From Brachybacterium halotolerans (lineage in GTDB: Bacteria; Actinomycetota; Actinomycetes; Actinomycetales; Dermabacteraceae), in assembly GCF_016623465.1 (NCBI RefSeq), contig NZ_JAEDAJ010000008.1, positions 1-64,000 on the forward strand: a DNA stretch of 64,000 bases, given 5' to 3'. The translations under genes were made by a program, and so were the position numbers. Shown here in pieces: positions 8,988 to 17,378 of this stretch (positions are counted from its first letter, which is position 1; each line of letters begins with the position of its first letter). The notes beneath the pieces are model-generated. The model saw only the letters and a list, made by a program, of their open reading frames with translations. It had not been told where the DNA came from and searched no databases.

Positions 8988-8993
8988 AGGCTA
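8988..8993 (-). promoter_or_regulatory. -10 element of predicted leaderless promoter (arsR-type gene)
   Basis: TAGCCT on the minus strand, 6 bases before the ATG at 8981. The operator should lie close by; TGAAC occurs twice in direct orientation here but no clear SmtB-type 12-2-12 inverted repeat is visible. Confidence 0.45.
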
Positions 8994-9017
8994 GGGGTGC
9001 GGAGGGAGCGAGGTCAA

Positions 9018-9040
9018 GGGCCGACGACCGCCGTCGGCCC
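9018..9040 (-). terminator. Intrinsic terminator hairpin after the symporter gene
   Basis: Perfect 9-bp GC-rich inverted repeat (GGGCCGACG and its complement, 5-base loop) starting three bases beyond the stop codon at 9044. Confidence 0.65.
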
Positions 9041-9043
9041 CGG

Positions 9044-10324
9044 TTAGACCCCCGCGAGCTCGACCCCGTCGTCGGTCTCCAGATCCCCGGAGACGCGCCC
9101 GCGGGCGATGCGGGAGACGAGCGCGGCGATCGCGCCGTCGCCGGTGACGTTCGTGGCGGTGCCGAAGGAGTCGATCGCGATGTAGGAGGCGATCATGAGG
9201 CCGACGGCCGCCTCGCCGAATCCGAGCATCGAGGAGAGGATCCCGGCGGCGGCCATGATCGCTCCCCCGGGCACGCCCGGCGCGGCGATCATGACGATCC
9301 CGAGCATGAGCACGAAGCCCACGAGCTTCGCGGGGTCCAGCGGCATCCCGGTGACCACCATGATCGCGACGGCGAAGGAGGTGATCTTGAGCGTCGAGCC
9401 GGCGAGGTGGATCGTCGCGCACAGCGGGACCACGAAGTCGGCGATCGGAGCCGCCACCCCGTTGCGCTTGGTGCACTGGAGGGTCACGGGGATCGTCGCG
9501 GCCGACGAGCTGGTGCCGAGCGCCGTCGCGTAGGCGGGGAGCATCGTCCACAGCATCCTCAGGGGATTGCGGCGCATCGCCCAGCCGGCCACGCAGTACT
9601 GGGCGAGCAGCACGACCACCGTGAGGACGAAGACCATGAGCACGACCGCGAGGAACGTGCCGATGACGGTCCAGATCTGTCCGTTCATCGTCAGGCCCAG
9701 GAACATCCCGAAGATGTAGATCGGCAGCAGCGGGATGATGATCGCCTCGATCGTGCGCACCACGATCGTGCGCACCTGCTCGAAGGACTCCTGCAGCGCC
9801 CCACGGCGCACCAGCGTCAGCCCGATGCCGAGGCAGAAGGCGAGGATGAGCGCGGTCATCACCTCGAAGACGGGCGGCATCTCGATCGTGAAGTACGGGG
9901 CGATCGCCGAGTCCTCGGGGTTGTCCAGCGTCCCCACGCTCGCGCCCGCGAGCATGCGCGGGAGCAGCAGGGCGGAGACGGCGAGCGCGAGCAGCCCGCA
10001 CAGGATCGTCGAGACGTAGGCGATGCCCGCGGTGAGGGCGAGCATCCTCCCCGCCCCGCGGCCCAGCTCGCCGATCGCCGGGGTCACGAGCCCCACCATG
10101 ATCAGCGGGATGAGGAACTCCAGGAACGCGGAGAACAGTCCGTTGAAGGTGGTGAGCACGCGCGCGAGCGCCTCGGGCATCACCAGGCCCAGGAGGATGC
10201 CCAGCACGATCGCGACCACGATCCGCGGCAGCAGGCCGAAGCGGGGGCGAGGGCGGGAGGGAGCGGCGGGCGCGTCGTCGACGGACGCGGGAGCGGCGGG
10301 CGGGGTCTCGGCAGGAGGAGTCAT
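9044..10324 (-). CDS. Dicarboxylate/amino acid:cation symporter (DAACS family)
   Basis: 426 residues from the ATG at 10324, with about eight membrane helices. The family hallmarks are present: a Ser/Ala-rich re-entrant loop with the substrate-site stretch LGTSSSAATIPVTLQC, and the second hairpin APGVPGGAIMAAAGILSS. These are GltP/DctA/SstT-type secondary carriers driven by H+ or Na+ and taking up dicarboxylates or acidic or small neutral amino acids. An in-frame ATG at 10360 would add 12 residues (MPIPVPRRIERS); neither start has a strong ribosome-binding site. The substrate is not determined. Confidence 0.9.
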   Translation of the reverse strand: MTPPAETPPAAPASVDDAPAAPSRPRPRFGLLPRIVVAIVLGILLGLVMPEALARVLTTFNGLFSAFLEFLIPLIMVGLVTPAIGELGRGAGRMLALTAGIAYVSTILCGLLALAVSALLLPRMLAGASVGTLDNPEDSAIAPYFTIEMPPVFEVMTALILAFCLGIGLTLVRRGALQESFEQVRTIVVRTIEAIIIPLLPIYIFGMFLGLTMNGQIWTVIGTFLAVVLMVFVLTVVVLLAQYCVAGWAMRRNPLRMLWTMLPAYATALGTSSSAATIPVTLQCTKRNGVAAPIADFVVPLCATIHLAGSTLKITSFAVAIMVVTGMPLDPAKLVGFVLMLGIVMIAAPGVPGGAIMAAAGILSSMLGFGEAAVGLMIASYIAIDSFGTATNVTGDGAIAALVSRIARGRVSGDLETDDGVELAGV

Positions 10325-10417
10325 CGATCGTTCGATTCGTCGGGGAACGGGGATCGGCACAGGCTACCGATCCGGGCCGCTTCCCCCGAAACCCTCGCGC
10401 ACGCGGCGGCCGCACCC

Positions 10418-10423
10418 TAGACT
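10418..10423 (+). promoter_or_regulatory. -10 element of predicted leaderless promoter (ABC-2 operon)
   Basis: TAGACT followed by seven bases and the GTG at 10431. The same hexamer and spacing occur before selD. Confidence 0.5.
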
Positions 10424-10430
10424 CGCGCGA

Positions 10431-11225
10431 GTGCTCGCTTTCTGGAGGATCATCGCCGCCTCCTTCCGGCAGTACTCCACCTATCGCGTCGCCACCGTCG
10501 CCGGCGTGTTCACGAACTCCGTGTTCGGCCTGATCCGCGCCTCGATCCTGCTGGCCGCGGTCTCCACCGCCGGGGGCGAGCTGCGCGGCTACGACGCCCT
10601 GCAGGCCGCGACCTACGTGTGGCTGGGCCAGGCGCTGCTCGCCCCCGTCGAGGCCTTCGGCACCCGGGAGGTCGCCGAGCGCGTCCACCAGGGCGACGTC
10701 GCCATCGACCTTCTGCGGCCCCTGGGATTCCTCAGGCTCCAGTACGCGCAGAAGCTGGGCCGCTCCGCCTTCCTGCTGCTCGCCCGCGGGATCCCGCCGA
10801 TGCTCGTGGGAGCGGCGCTCACCGGCATCTCCCTGCCGACGGACCCCGTGGCCTGGCTGCTGGGCCTGCTCGCGATCCTGCTCGCGGTCACCGTCGCCTT
10901 CCTCGCGGACATGCTGGTGAACCTCGCGGCGTTCTGGATCGTGCAGACCCGCGGGCTCACCGTCGTCTACACGGCCGTGATGAACCTGCTCTCCGGGTTC
11001 CTCATCCCCATCGCCTGGTTCCCCGACCGGCTGATCGCCCTCACCCGCGCGACCCCGTTCCCCGCCATGGTGCAGACCCCGATCGACGTGCTCTCCGCGC
11101 GCGTGAGCACGGCCGAGGCCCTCCCCGAGATCGGCGTGCAGGCGCTGTGGGCGGGCATCCTCGCCCTCGCCGCCTGGGCGGTGCTGCAGCGCGGGATCCG
11201 TTCGCTGGAGGTGCAGGGTGGCTGA
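10431..11225 (+). CDS. ABC-2 transporter permease, first subunit
   Basis: 264-residue integral membrane protein with six predicted helices, of the COG4587/COG3694 permease type that pairs with a COG4586 ATPase. The GTG start at 10431 is chosen because it opens the first conserved segment (VLAFWRIIAASFRQYSTYR) and has a TAGACT box seven bases upstream. The sequence RGYDALQAATYVWLGQAL is typical of this family. It overlaps the next permease gene by eight bases. The transported compound is unknown; such systems move hydrophobic compounds or unknown substrates outward. Confidence 0.88.
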   Translation: MLAFWRIIAASFRQYSTYRVATVAGVFTNSVFGLIRASILLAAVSTAGGELRGYDALQAATYVWLGQALLAPVEAFGTREVAERVHQGDVAIDLLRPLGFLRLQYAQKLGRSAFLLLARGIPPMLVGAALTGISLPTDPVAWLLGLLAILLAVTVAFLADMLVNLAAFWIVQTRGLTVVYTAVMNLLSGFLIPIAWFPDRLIALTRATPFPAMVQTPIDVLSARVSTAEALPEIGVQALWAGILALAAWAVLQRGIRSLEVQGG

Positions 11226-12048
11226 GAGGACACCGTCGGCCCGCCGGGGCTCGACCCTGCGGATGGTCGCGACGCTCTACGGCTCGCGGATCCGCTCCCA
11301 GGCCTCGTTCCGCACGAGCTTCCTCATGGACCTGCTGGGCCAGGTCCTCATCGTGGGCACCGAGTTCCTCGAGCTGTGGGTGATCCTCTCCCAGGTCGAC
11401 GTGCTGGGCGGGATGACGCTGCCGCAGGTCGCCGTGGTCTACGGGCTCGGAGCTCTCGCCTTCGGGATCGCCGACATGCTGTTCGGGGAGATCGACGGGC
11501 TCTCCACGGCGATCCGCTCCGGGACGCTCGAGACCCTCATGATCCGCCCTGTGCCGATGCTGCTGCAGATCTCGAGCCTGGACCTCTCCCTGCGCCGTCT
11601 GGGCCGGATCGCCGTCGGCATCGCGATGACCGCGACCGCGCTCGCGATCGCGGGCTTCTCCCCCACCCCGCAGACGCTCGCGCTGCTGGTGATCGCGCCG
11701 CTCGCGGGCGCCGCGATCATGGGCGCCCTGTTCACGATGGCCGGGGCCATGCAGTTCTGGCTCGTGGACGGCCGCGAGTTCGCGAACGCGTTCACCTACG
11801 GCGGCAACTACGTGGCCACGAACCCCGGCGCGGTGTTCCCGCTGCCCCTGCGGGCGTTCTTCACCTTCGTGATCCCGACGACCCTCGTCGCCTACACCCC
11901 GACCCTGGCCCTGCTGGACCTGCCCGGCCCGTCGCTGCTGCCGCAGTGGACGGGCTGGCTGGGCCTGCCGGTCGCGGTCCTCACCTGGATCCTCGCCGCG
12001 CTGCTCTGGCGCGCGGGGGTCCGTCGCTACACAGGAGCCGGCGGATGA
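11218..12048 (+). CDS. ABC-2 transporter permease, second subunit
   Basis: 276 residues with six membrane helices, GTG start inside the end of the preceding gene. The segments MLFGEIDGLSTAIRSGTLETLMIRPVP and AMQFWLVDGREFANAFTYGG(NY) region mark the partner permease of COG4586-type exporters. Its stop overlaps the start of the ATPase gene as ATGA, so all three subunits are tightly coupled and should form one complex. Confidence 0.88.
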   Translation: MAERTPSARRGSTLRMVATLYGSRIRSQASFRTSFLMDLLGQVLIVGTEFLELWVILSQVDVLGGMTLPQVAVVYGLGALAFGIADMLFGEIDGLSTAIRSGTLETLMIRPVPMLLQISSLDLSLRRLGRIAVGIAMTATALAIAGFSPTPQTLALLVIAPLAGAAIMGALFTMAGAMQFWLVDGREFANAFTYGGNYVATNPGAVFPLPLRAFFTFVIPTTLVAYTPTLALLDLPGPSLLPQWTGWLGLPVAVLTWILAALLWRAGVRRYTGAGG

Positions 12049-13028
12049 CGATCCATGACACGACCCACCCCGCGATCGACCTGCGCTCCCTGCGCCGGGA
12101 CTACCTGGTGCGTTCGGGCCCGCTGGGCCGACGCACCCGCAGGGTCGTGCGCGCCGTCGACGACGTGACCCTGCAGGTGCGCCCCGGGGAGGCGGTCGGC
12201 TTCGTGGGCGCGAACGGCGCCGGGAAGTCCACCACCATCAAGATGATGACCGGCATCCTCCAGCCCACCTCGGGCGACGTGCGGGTGCTGGGCCGGCGTC
12301 CCGTCGCCGAGCGCCGACGCCTCGCCCGGGAGATCGGCGTGGTCTTCGGCCAGCGCTCGCAGCTCTGGTGGGACCTCCCGCTGCGCGACTCCTTCCGGAT
12401 CCTCGGCGCGATGCACCGCCTGAGCGAGGCCGAGCGCGTGCGGCGCCTGGGGCGCCTCGTCGAGGGGCTCGACCTCGAGGAGTTCCTCGACCGACCGGTG
12501 CGCCAGCTCTCGCTCGGCCAGCGGATGCGCGGCGAGGTCGCGGCCTCGCTGCTGCACTCCCCGCGCCTGATCATCCTCGACGAGCCGACGATCGGCCTCG
12601 ACATGATCTCCAAGGAGGGGCTGCGCCGCTTCCTGCGCGAGGACCGCGAGGAGCGCGGCACCACGCTGTTCCTCACCACGCACGACATGGGCGACGTGGA
12701 GCGCCTGTGCGAGCGGATCGTCGTGGTCAACTCCGGCACGGTCGCCTTCGACGGCCCCCTCGCCGGCTTCCGCGAGTCCCTCGGCGCGCCCCGCGAGCTC
12801 ATCGTCGACCTCGCCTCGCCGCGCGAGGCGCTCGCCCTCCCTCCCGAGGCCGACGTGCTCGCCGTCGAGGCCGACGGGATCCGCCACCGCATCGCCTTCC
12901 GCGGCAGCGAGATGACGGTGCCCGCCCTGCTCTCCGCGATCGGCGCGCAGGCCGAGATCGCCGATCTCTCCCTCGCCGAGCCTGCGATCGAGGACCTCGT
13001 GCGGGAGATCTACGCCCGGGGCCGGTGA
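12045..13028 (+). CDS. ABC transporter ATPase subunit (COG4586 type)
   Basis: 327 residues: Walker A VGANGAGKSTT, Q-loop VVFGQRSQLWWDLP (diagnostic of COG4586), signature QLSLGQRMRGEVA, Walker B LIILDEPTIGLD, and H-loop LTTHDMGDVERL. A C-terminal domain of about 90 residues follows the ATPase core, as in this family. It powers the two ABC-2 permeases encoded immediately upstream, overlapping the second by four bases. The role in this organism is unknown. Confidence 0.92.
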   Translation: MTIHDTTHPAIDLRSLRRDYLVRSGPLGRRTRRVVRAVDDVTLQVRPGEAVGFVGANGAGKSTTIKMMTGILQPTSGDVRVLGRRPVAERRRLAREIGVVFGQRSQLWWDLPLRDSFRILGAMHRLSEAERVRRLGRLVEGLDLEEFLDRPVRQLSLGQRMRGEVAASLLHSPRLIILDEPTIGLDMISKEGLRRFLREDREERGTTLFLTTHDMGDVERLCERIVVVNSGTVAFDGPLAGFRESLGAPRELIVDLASPREALALPPEADVLAVEADGIRHRIAFRGSEMTVPALLSAIGAQAEIADLSLAEPAIEDLVREIYARGR

Positions 13029-13145
13029 GAGCCGAGGGCGACGGGCCGACGATGCCACGTATCCTCGCTGCGGGCCCGTCCGTCGGCCCCGTCGCACCCC
13101 GCAGCGCCCCGGCGCGCACCCACCCGCAGCGAACGAGGAGAGCAC

Positions 13146-14414
13146 ATGAGCCCCGCCGCCCCGTCCGTCGGCCGGATGATCTCGAGCGGCCTGGACGCCG
13201 TGCCGAAGATGCTCCGCCATGACTCCCCGCGCACCCGCCACGAGGCGATGGCCCGAGGCATGCTCGACCACGTCCTGCGCGACCGCCGCGCCCGCCGGCA
13301 GTTCGCCCGCCGCATCGCCGACGTGTCCGGCTCCGTCCCCGCCTTCCGCACCACCACCCGCAGCGCGGCCGACGCCTTCGACCTGGTGGGTCAGTCCCCC
13401 TCGACCGGCTCCTCCGAGATCCTCGCGGTCAAGCTCGTGATCGACGGGGACCTCTCCGAGGAGCGCCTGCGCTCCCTGCTCGACTCCCTCGAGAGGACCC
13501 CGGGCAGCCGCCTGCTGCTCATCGTGCCGCGCTCGCGCCGCTCCGCCGTGCGCGAGGTCGACGACCCCACCGGTCGCATCCGCATGGTGACCTGGGCGCA
13601 GGTCGCCAAGCGGCTCGTGCCGCACGACCCCGAGGGCGCCGAGCTGTGGACGGCTCTCGCCGAGTTCGGCGAGAACCAGGCCGTCGAGGACGCACAGCAG
13701 CCCATCGCGCCGAAGGTCCTGCTCGACGAGGAGGTCACCACCGAGCTGCGCGATCACCTGCGCTCGATGCTGCTCGTCAGCGACGAGCTCATCCATCGCG
13801 CGCCGCGCTTCTCCTCCTCGCGCAGCCATCCGCGGGCGTGGCTGCACGCGGGCGCGAGCGGCAACGACCTCGGCGTCGAGTTCGACGCCGTCGAGGACGG
13901 CTCGGCGATCTGGCTCGTGGGCTCCCGCCCGCAGCGGTCCTTCCCGCTGGGCATCGGGGCGCTCGGCTCTGACGAGGAGCGCGAGGCCGCGATCGCCCGT
14001 CTGCGCGCGATCGCCTCCCACGCCGACTGGCGCTACGACGCGGACCTCACCTTCGAGCCCGACTCCTTCATCGGCACCCCGGCCTCCCGGAAGCTCGAGG
14101 ACGCCCGCTCCCTGCTCTGGGAGGTCCTCGACCCGGGCCGTCTCGAGGCGAGCGGCTTCCCGCTCGTCCCCCGCCAGCAGCCCGACATGACCGCCGACCG
14201 CCTCTCGGTGCGCGTGCACGCCCCGTCGATCCCCCGCTCGGGCACCTTCCTCGTCTCGATCGGCGGCTCGAGCACCTGGCGCACGCTGCTGCCGCGCGTC
14301 ACCCGCGAGTACGACCACCGCACCTACGTGGTCCAGGCCAAGAAGTCCGACTCCGTGCAGGACCTCGTCACCAGCGTCCACGAGGCGCTGCACTCGCTCG
14401 CGACCAAGCCCTGA
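13146..14414 (+). CDS. Conserved hypothetical protein, soluble
   Basis: 422 residues, no signal peptide or membrane segment. I do not recognise a family with confidence. The middle has a Rossmann-like stretch SRLLLIVPRSRRSAVREV followed by IRMVTWAQVAKRL, reminiscent of the core of restriction-endonuclease-like or helicase-associated proteins, and the C-terminus has VVQAKKSDSVQDLVTSVHEALH. GAGGAG lies seven bases before the ATG. It stands alone between the ABC-2 operon and lplA on the same strand. A nuclease-related or DNA-associated role is only a guess. Confidence 0.75.
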   Translation: MSPAAPSVGRMISSGLDAVPKMLRHDSPRTRHEAMARGMLDHVLRDRRARRQFARRIADVSGSVPAFRTTTRSAADAFDLVGQSPSTGSSEILAVKLVIDGDLSEERLRSLLDSLERTPGSRLLLIVPRSRRSAVREVDDPTGRIRMVTWAQVAKRLVPHDPEGAELWTALAEFGENQAVEDAQQPIAPKVLLDEEVTTELRDHLRSMLLVSDELIHRAPRFSSSRSHPRAWLHAGASGNDLGVEFDAVEDGSAIWLVGSRPQRSFPLGIGALGSDEEREAAIARLRAIASHADWRYDADLTFEPDSFIGTPASRKLEDARSLLWEVLDPGRLEASGFPLVPRQQPDMTADRLSVRVHAPSIPRSGTFLVSIGGSSTWRTLLPRVTREYDHRTYVVQAKKSDSVQDLVTSVHEALHSLATKP

Positions 14415-14556
14415 GCGCGGCTGCGGGGGCACGGCGGGCGGGCCTCCCCGGGAACGACGCGCGGCTCACATCCCGCGGGCGCGCGGCGGCTGGGACAATG
14501 GCGGCTGAGGGCGCCCTCACCGGGGCGCCGCAACCAGGTCGCAGGAGGCAGCGAGG

Positions 14557-15615
14557 GTGAACGGCTCGTTCAAGGTCCGCGGGGGCAAGCTCGTCTCGGT
14601 CGAGGTCGAGGCCTCGGACGGGGTGATCACCTCCGCCCACGTGTTCGGCGACTTCTTCCTCGAGCCCGACGAGGCCCTCGAGGACATCGACGCCGCGATC
14701 GTCGGCCTGCCCGTGAAGGCGAGCGCCGCGACGATCACCGAGGCGATCTCCGCGCGCCTCGCCGCCCGGCACGGCGACGTCCAGATGATCGGCTTCGACG
14801 CGGACGCCGTCGCGATCGCCGTGCGCCGGGCCCTCGGCAACGCGACCAGCTGGGACGACCACGAGTTCGACGTCATCGGCCCGGTCACCATGGCGCCGAT
14901 CATGCACGTGGCGCTCGACGAGGTCATCCCCCACGAGGTCGCCGCCGGTCGGCGCAGGCCGCTGCTGCGGATCTGGGACTGGGACTCCCCGCTCGTGGTG
15001 ATCGGCTCCTACCAGAGCGTGAAGAACGAGATCGACCCCGCGGGCGCCGCCAAGCACGGCATCGGCGTGGTGCGCCGCATCACCGGCGGCGGCGCCATGT
15101 TCATGGAGGCCGGCAACTGCCTCACCTACTCCCTCGTGGTGCCGTCCTCCCTGGTGGAGGGCCTCAGCTTCGAGCAGTCCTACGCCTACCTCGACGACTG
15201 GGTGATGGGCGCGCTCGCGGAGATCGGCGTGCGCGCGCGGTACGTGCCGCTGAACGACATCGCCTCGGACAAGGGAAAGATCGGCGGCGCCGCCCAGCGC
15301 CGCTTCGCCGACGGCGTGGTGCTCCACCACGTCACCATGAGCTACGACATCGACGCCGACAAGATGGGCGAGGTGCTGCGCGTGGGCCGCGAGAAGCTCT
15401 CCGACAAGGGCACCCGCAGCGCGAACAAGCGCGTGGACCCGATGCGCTCGCAGACCGGCATGACCCGCGAGGCCATCATCGACAGCTTCCTGGACTACTT
15501 CCGCGGGAAGTACACGACGCACGAGTCGGCGTACACCGAGGCCGAGCTCGCCGCAGCACGGGACCTCGTGGACACCAAGTTCGGCACCGAGGAGTGGACC
15601 CAGCGCGTGCCGTGA
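14557..15615 (+). CDS. lplA: Lipoate-protein ligase A family, accessory domain at the N-terminus
   Basis: 352 residues. Residues 1-95 resemble the small accessory domain (LplB-like, Lip_prot_lig_C) that in E. coli LplA sits at the C-terminus. The biotin/lipoate ligase catalytic domain follows, with RRITGGGAMFM (the RRxSGGGAVYHD motif) and the catalytic Lys in DKGKIGGAAQRR. These enzymes activate lipoate with ATP and attach it to E2 or GcvH lysines. The GTG start has GGAGG about 14 bases upstream and a GACAAT -10-like element earlier. The domain order is permuted relative to E. coli. Octanoyl transfer is an alternative activity. Confidence 0.85.
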   Translation: MNGSFKVRGGKLVSVEVEASDGVITSAHVFGDFFLEPDEALEDIDAAIVGLPVKASAATITEAISARLAARHGDVQMIGFDADAVAIAVRRALGNATSWDDHEFDVIGPVTMAPIMHVALDEVIPHEVAAGRRRPLLRIWDWDSPLVVIGSYQSVKNEIDPAGAAKHGIGVVRRITGGGAMFMEAGNCLTYSLVVPSSLVEGLSFEQSYAYLDDWVMGALAEIGVRARYVPLNDIASDKGKIGGAAQRRFADGVVLHHVTMSYDIDADKMGEVLRVGREKLSDKGTRSANKRVDPMRSQTGMTREAIIDSFLDYFRGKYTTHESAYTEAELAAARDLVDTKFGTEEWTQRVP

Positions 15616-15650
15616 GCGGCGGGACGGCTGCTGCCGCACCCGCCGCTCAC
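15612..15650. terminator. Bidirectional terminator hairpin between convergent genes
   Basis: Perfect 12-bp inverted repeat (GTGAGCGGCGGG and its complement) with a 15-base loop. It starts at the lplA stop codon and ends 22 bases before the metallophosphoesterase stop. Confidence 0.65.
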
Positions 15651-15672
15651 GACGGTCGCAGAAGCGTCGTCC

Positions 15673-17130
15673 TCAGCCGCGGCCCTTCCCCCGGCCGTGA
15701 TGGCCGTGTCCGTGCCCGCGCGATCCCCGCACCAGCTCGACCTCGTCGACGACGCGGCCGCCGGTGACGTCGTGGGTCACCAGCGTCAGGGCGTCGCGCT
15801 CGACGCGCACCCGCGTCGCGTTGGGGTGGTGCCGCTGCTCGTCCTCGGCGATCCAGTAGAACGAGTCGACGTTCTCCTCGTCGGTCTCGTAGTACTTGCT
15901 GCCGCTGCACGAGTTGCAGGTCAGGTAGAGGACGTCGCCGTCCTCGGCGACCACGCGCCCCCGCACGGTCCCGGCCGTCTCGAAGGAGCTGAGCGCGTTG
16001 TCGGGGACGCCGTCCCCGTCCTCGTCGTCGGTGACGTTCATGAGGTACGAGCGGGTGAAGTGGTGGTCGTGCCCCATCAGCACGAGGTCCACCCCGAGCG
16101 CGGAGAACCCGGGAGGAAGCACCCGGCGGCGCTCGATGATGTCGCTGTCCATCGCGTGGTCGGCGGTGCTGAACACCGAGTGGTGGAAGGTGACGAGCAC
16201 CCAGCGCGCATCGTCGTGCTCACGCATGGTCCGCGCGACGTAGTCCAGATGGGCCGCGTTGTCGGTGCTGTTCGAGTTCAGCGCCACCACGAGCACGTCC
16301 TGGAAGCGGAACCAGCTGTTGCCGCCCGCATTGCCCGACGAGGCGACCACGCCCACGCTCGTCGACTGGTTCGCGACGTGGAAGTGCTGCTTGTACAGGT
16401 CCGACCCCTCGTCGTGGTTGCCGATGACCGGGGCCACGGGCAGGGAGGCGAGCTGCCGCGGGGCCAGGAGCTCGGTGTACTCCTCCGCCATCGCGGAGAG
16501 GTCGCCGGTGGTGTTGATCTGGTCGCCCGCGGAGAGGATGAAGGCGGCGCGCGGGTACGTCTTCTCGGCGTAGCGCAGCGTGGTGGCCCAGCCCTCGCCG
16601 TCGGCGGCGTTGTCGCCGCTCGCTCCGATCTGCGGGTCCGCGACCACCAGGAACTCGAAGGAGCCGCTGCGGGCGATCGTGCGGAACTCGAACACGTCCG
16701 ACCAGCCGGCGCGCGCGGACCCGACGCGGTAGAGGTAGCGCGTGTCGGCCCGGAGGTCCTCGAGCGTCGCGTGATGGAAGTGGTAGCCGTCGGTGAGTGC
16801 CTCGCCGCTCGTGCTCCGCACGCGTCGGGCACGCGCACGCGGGAATCCGCGTCCTCGCGAGTACTCGCTCCGACGCACCAACTGCACCTCCTGCCGGCCG
16901 CCGTCGGTGCTGAACCAGGCGAGGTTGCGCTGCGTCTCGTCTGACCCGACCAGGAGCACCAGGTCCTCGATCGAGGAGCCGTGCAGCGCCCCGTCCGCTC
17001 TCGCGGCCTCGACCTGCACGAGAGGGAGCGCGGCGAACCCTCCGAGACCCGCGATGACGGCTCGGCGGGAGGTGGTCTTCGGCGTCGTCCGCGTCGTCTG
17101 CGCGGGGTGGGTCTGCGGGGCCTGCTCCAT
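15673..17130 (-). CDS. Tat-exported metallophosphoesterase (purple acid phosphatase-like)
   Basis: 485 residues. The N-terminus has a twin-arginine signal (TSRRAVIAGLGGFAALPLV), then an Fn3-like N-terminal domain (HHATLEDLRADTRYLYRVG) and a calcineurin-like phosphoesterase domain with the metal ligands in ADPQIG, SAGDQINT, VIGNHDEG, TFHHSVFS and LMGHDHHFTR. The tail is His/Gly/Arg-rich (HGHGHHGRGKGRG). AGGAG before the ATG at 17130 supports this start over upstream ones. It should hydrolyse phosphate esters outside the membrane. A stretch of calcium-like Asp residues (DDEDGDGVPDN) lies after the GHDHH motif. Confidence 0.9.
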   Translation of the reverse strand: MEQAPQTHPAQTTRTTPKTTSRRAVIAGLGGFAALPLVQVEAARADGALHGSSIEDLVLLVGSDETQRNLAWFSTDGGRQEVQLVRRSEYSRGRGFPRARARRVRSTSGEALTDGYHFHHATLEDLRADTRYLYRVGSARAGWSDVFEFRTIARSGSFEFLVVADPQIGASGDNAADGEGWATTLRYAEKTYPRAAFILSAGDQINTTGDLSAMAEEYTELLAPRQLASLPVAPVIGNHDEGSDLYKQHFHVANQSTSVGVVASSGNAGGNSWFRFQDVLVVALNSNSTDNAAHLDYVARTMREHDDARWVLVTFHHSVFSTADHAMDSDIIERRRVLPPGFSALGVDLVLMGHDHHFTRSYLMNVTDDEDGDGVPDNALSSFETAGTVRGRVVAEDGDVLYLTCNSCSGSKYYETDEENVDSFYWIAEDEQRHHPNATRVRVERDALTLVTHDVTGGRVVDEVELVRGSRGHGHGHHGRGKGRG

Positions 17131-17378
17131 GGGTGGGGTCTCCTGGGACTCGGACGGATGGGTCGGGAGGGACGACGCCCACGGGCTCGGGCCCGGACGC
17201 GCGCCGTCCGCGCACACCCGATCGATGCAACAGGCGCCGCGTGAACCCCCGCGGAGACCGGACCGACATCGCGGTGTCCATCGCGCGAACGGCCGCCCGG
17301 AGCCCGGCACGCTCCGTGCGCCCCTGATCACGTCGCAGGATTGCGCTCTCAGGCACGATGACTGGAACAATGGGCGCC

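Noticed and set aside
8982..9017. SmtB-type inverted-repeat operator
   Set aside because: TGAAC occurs twice near the ArsR start but in direct orientation; no 12-2-12 inverted repeat is visible.
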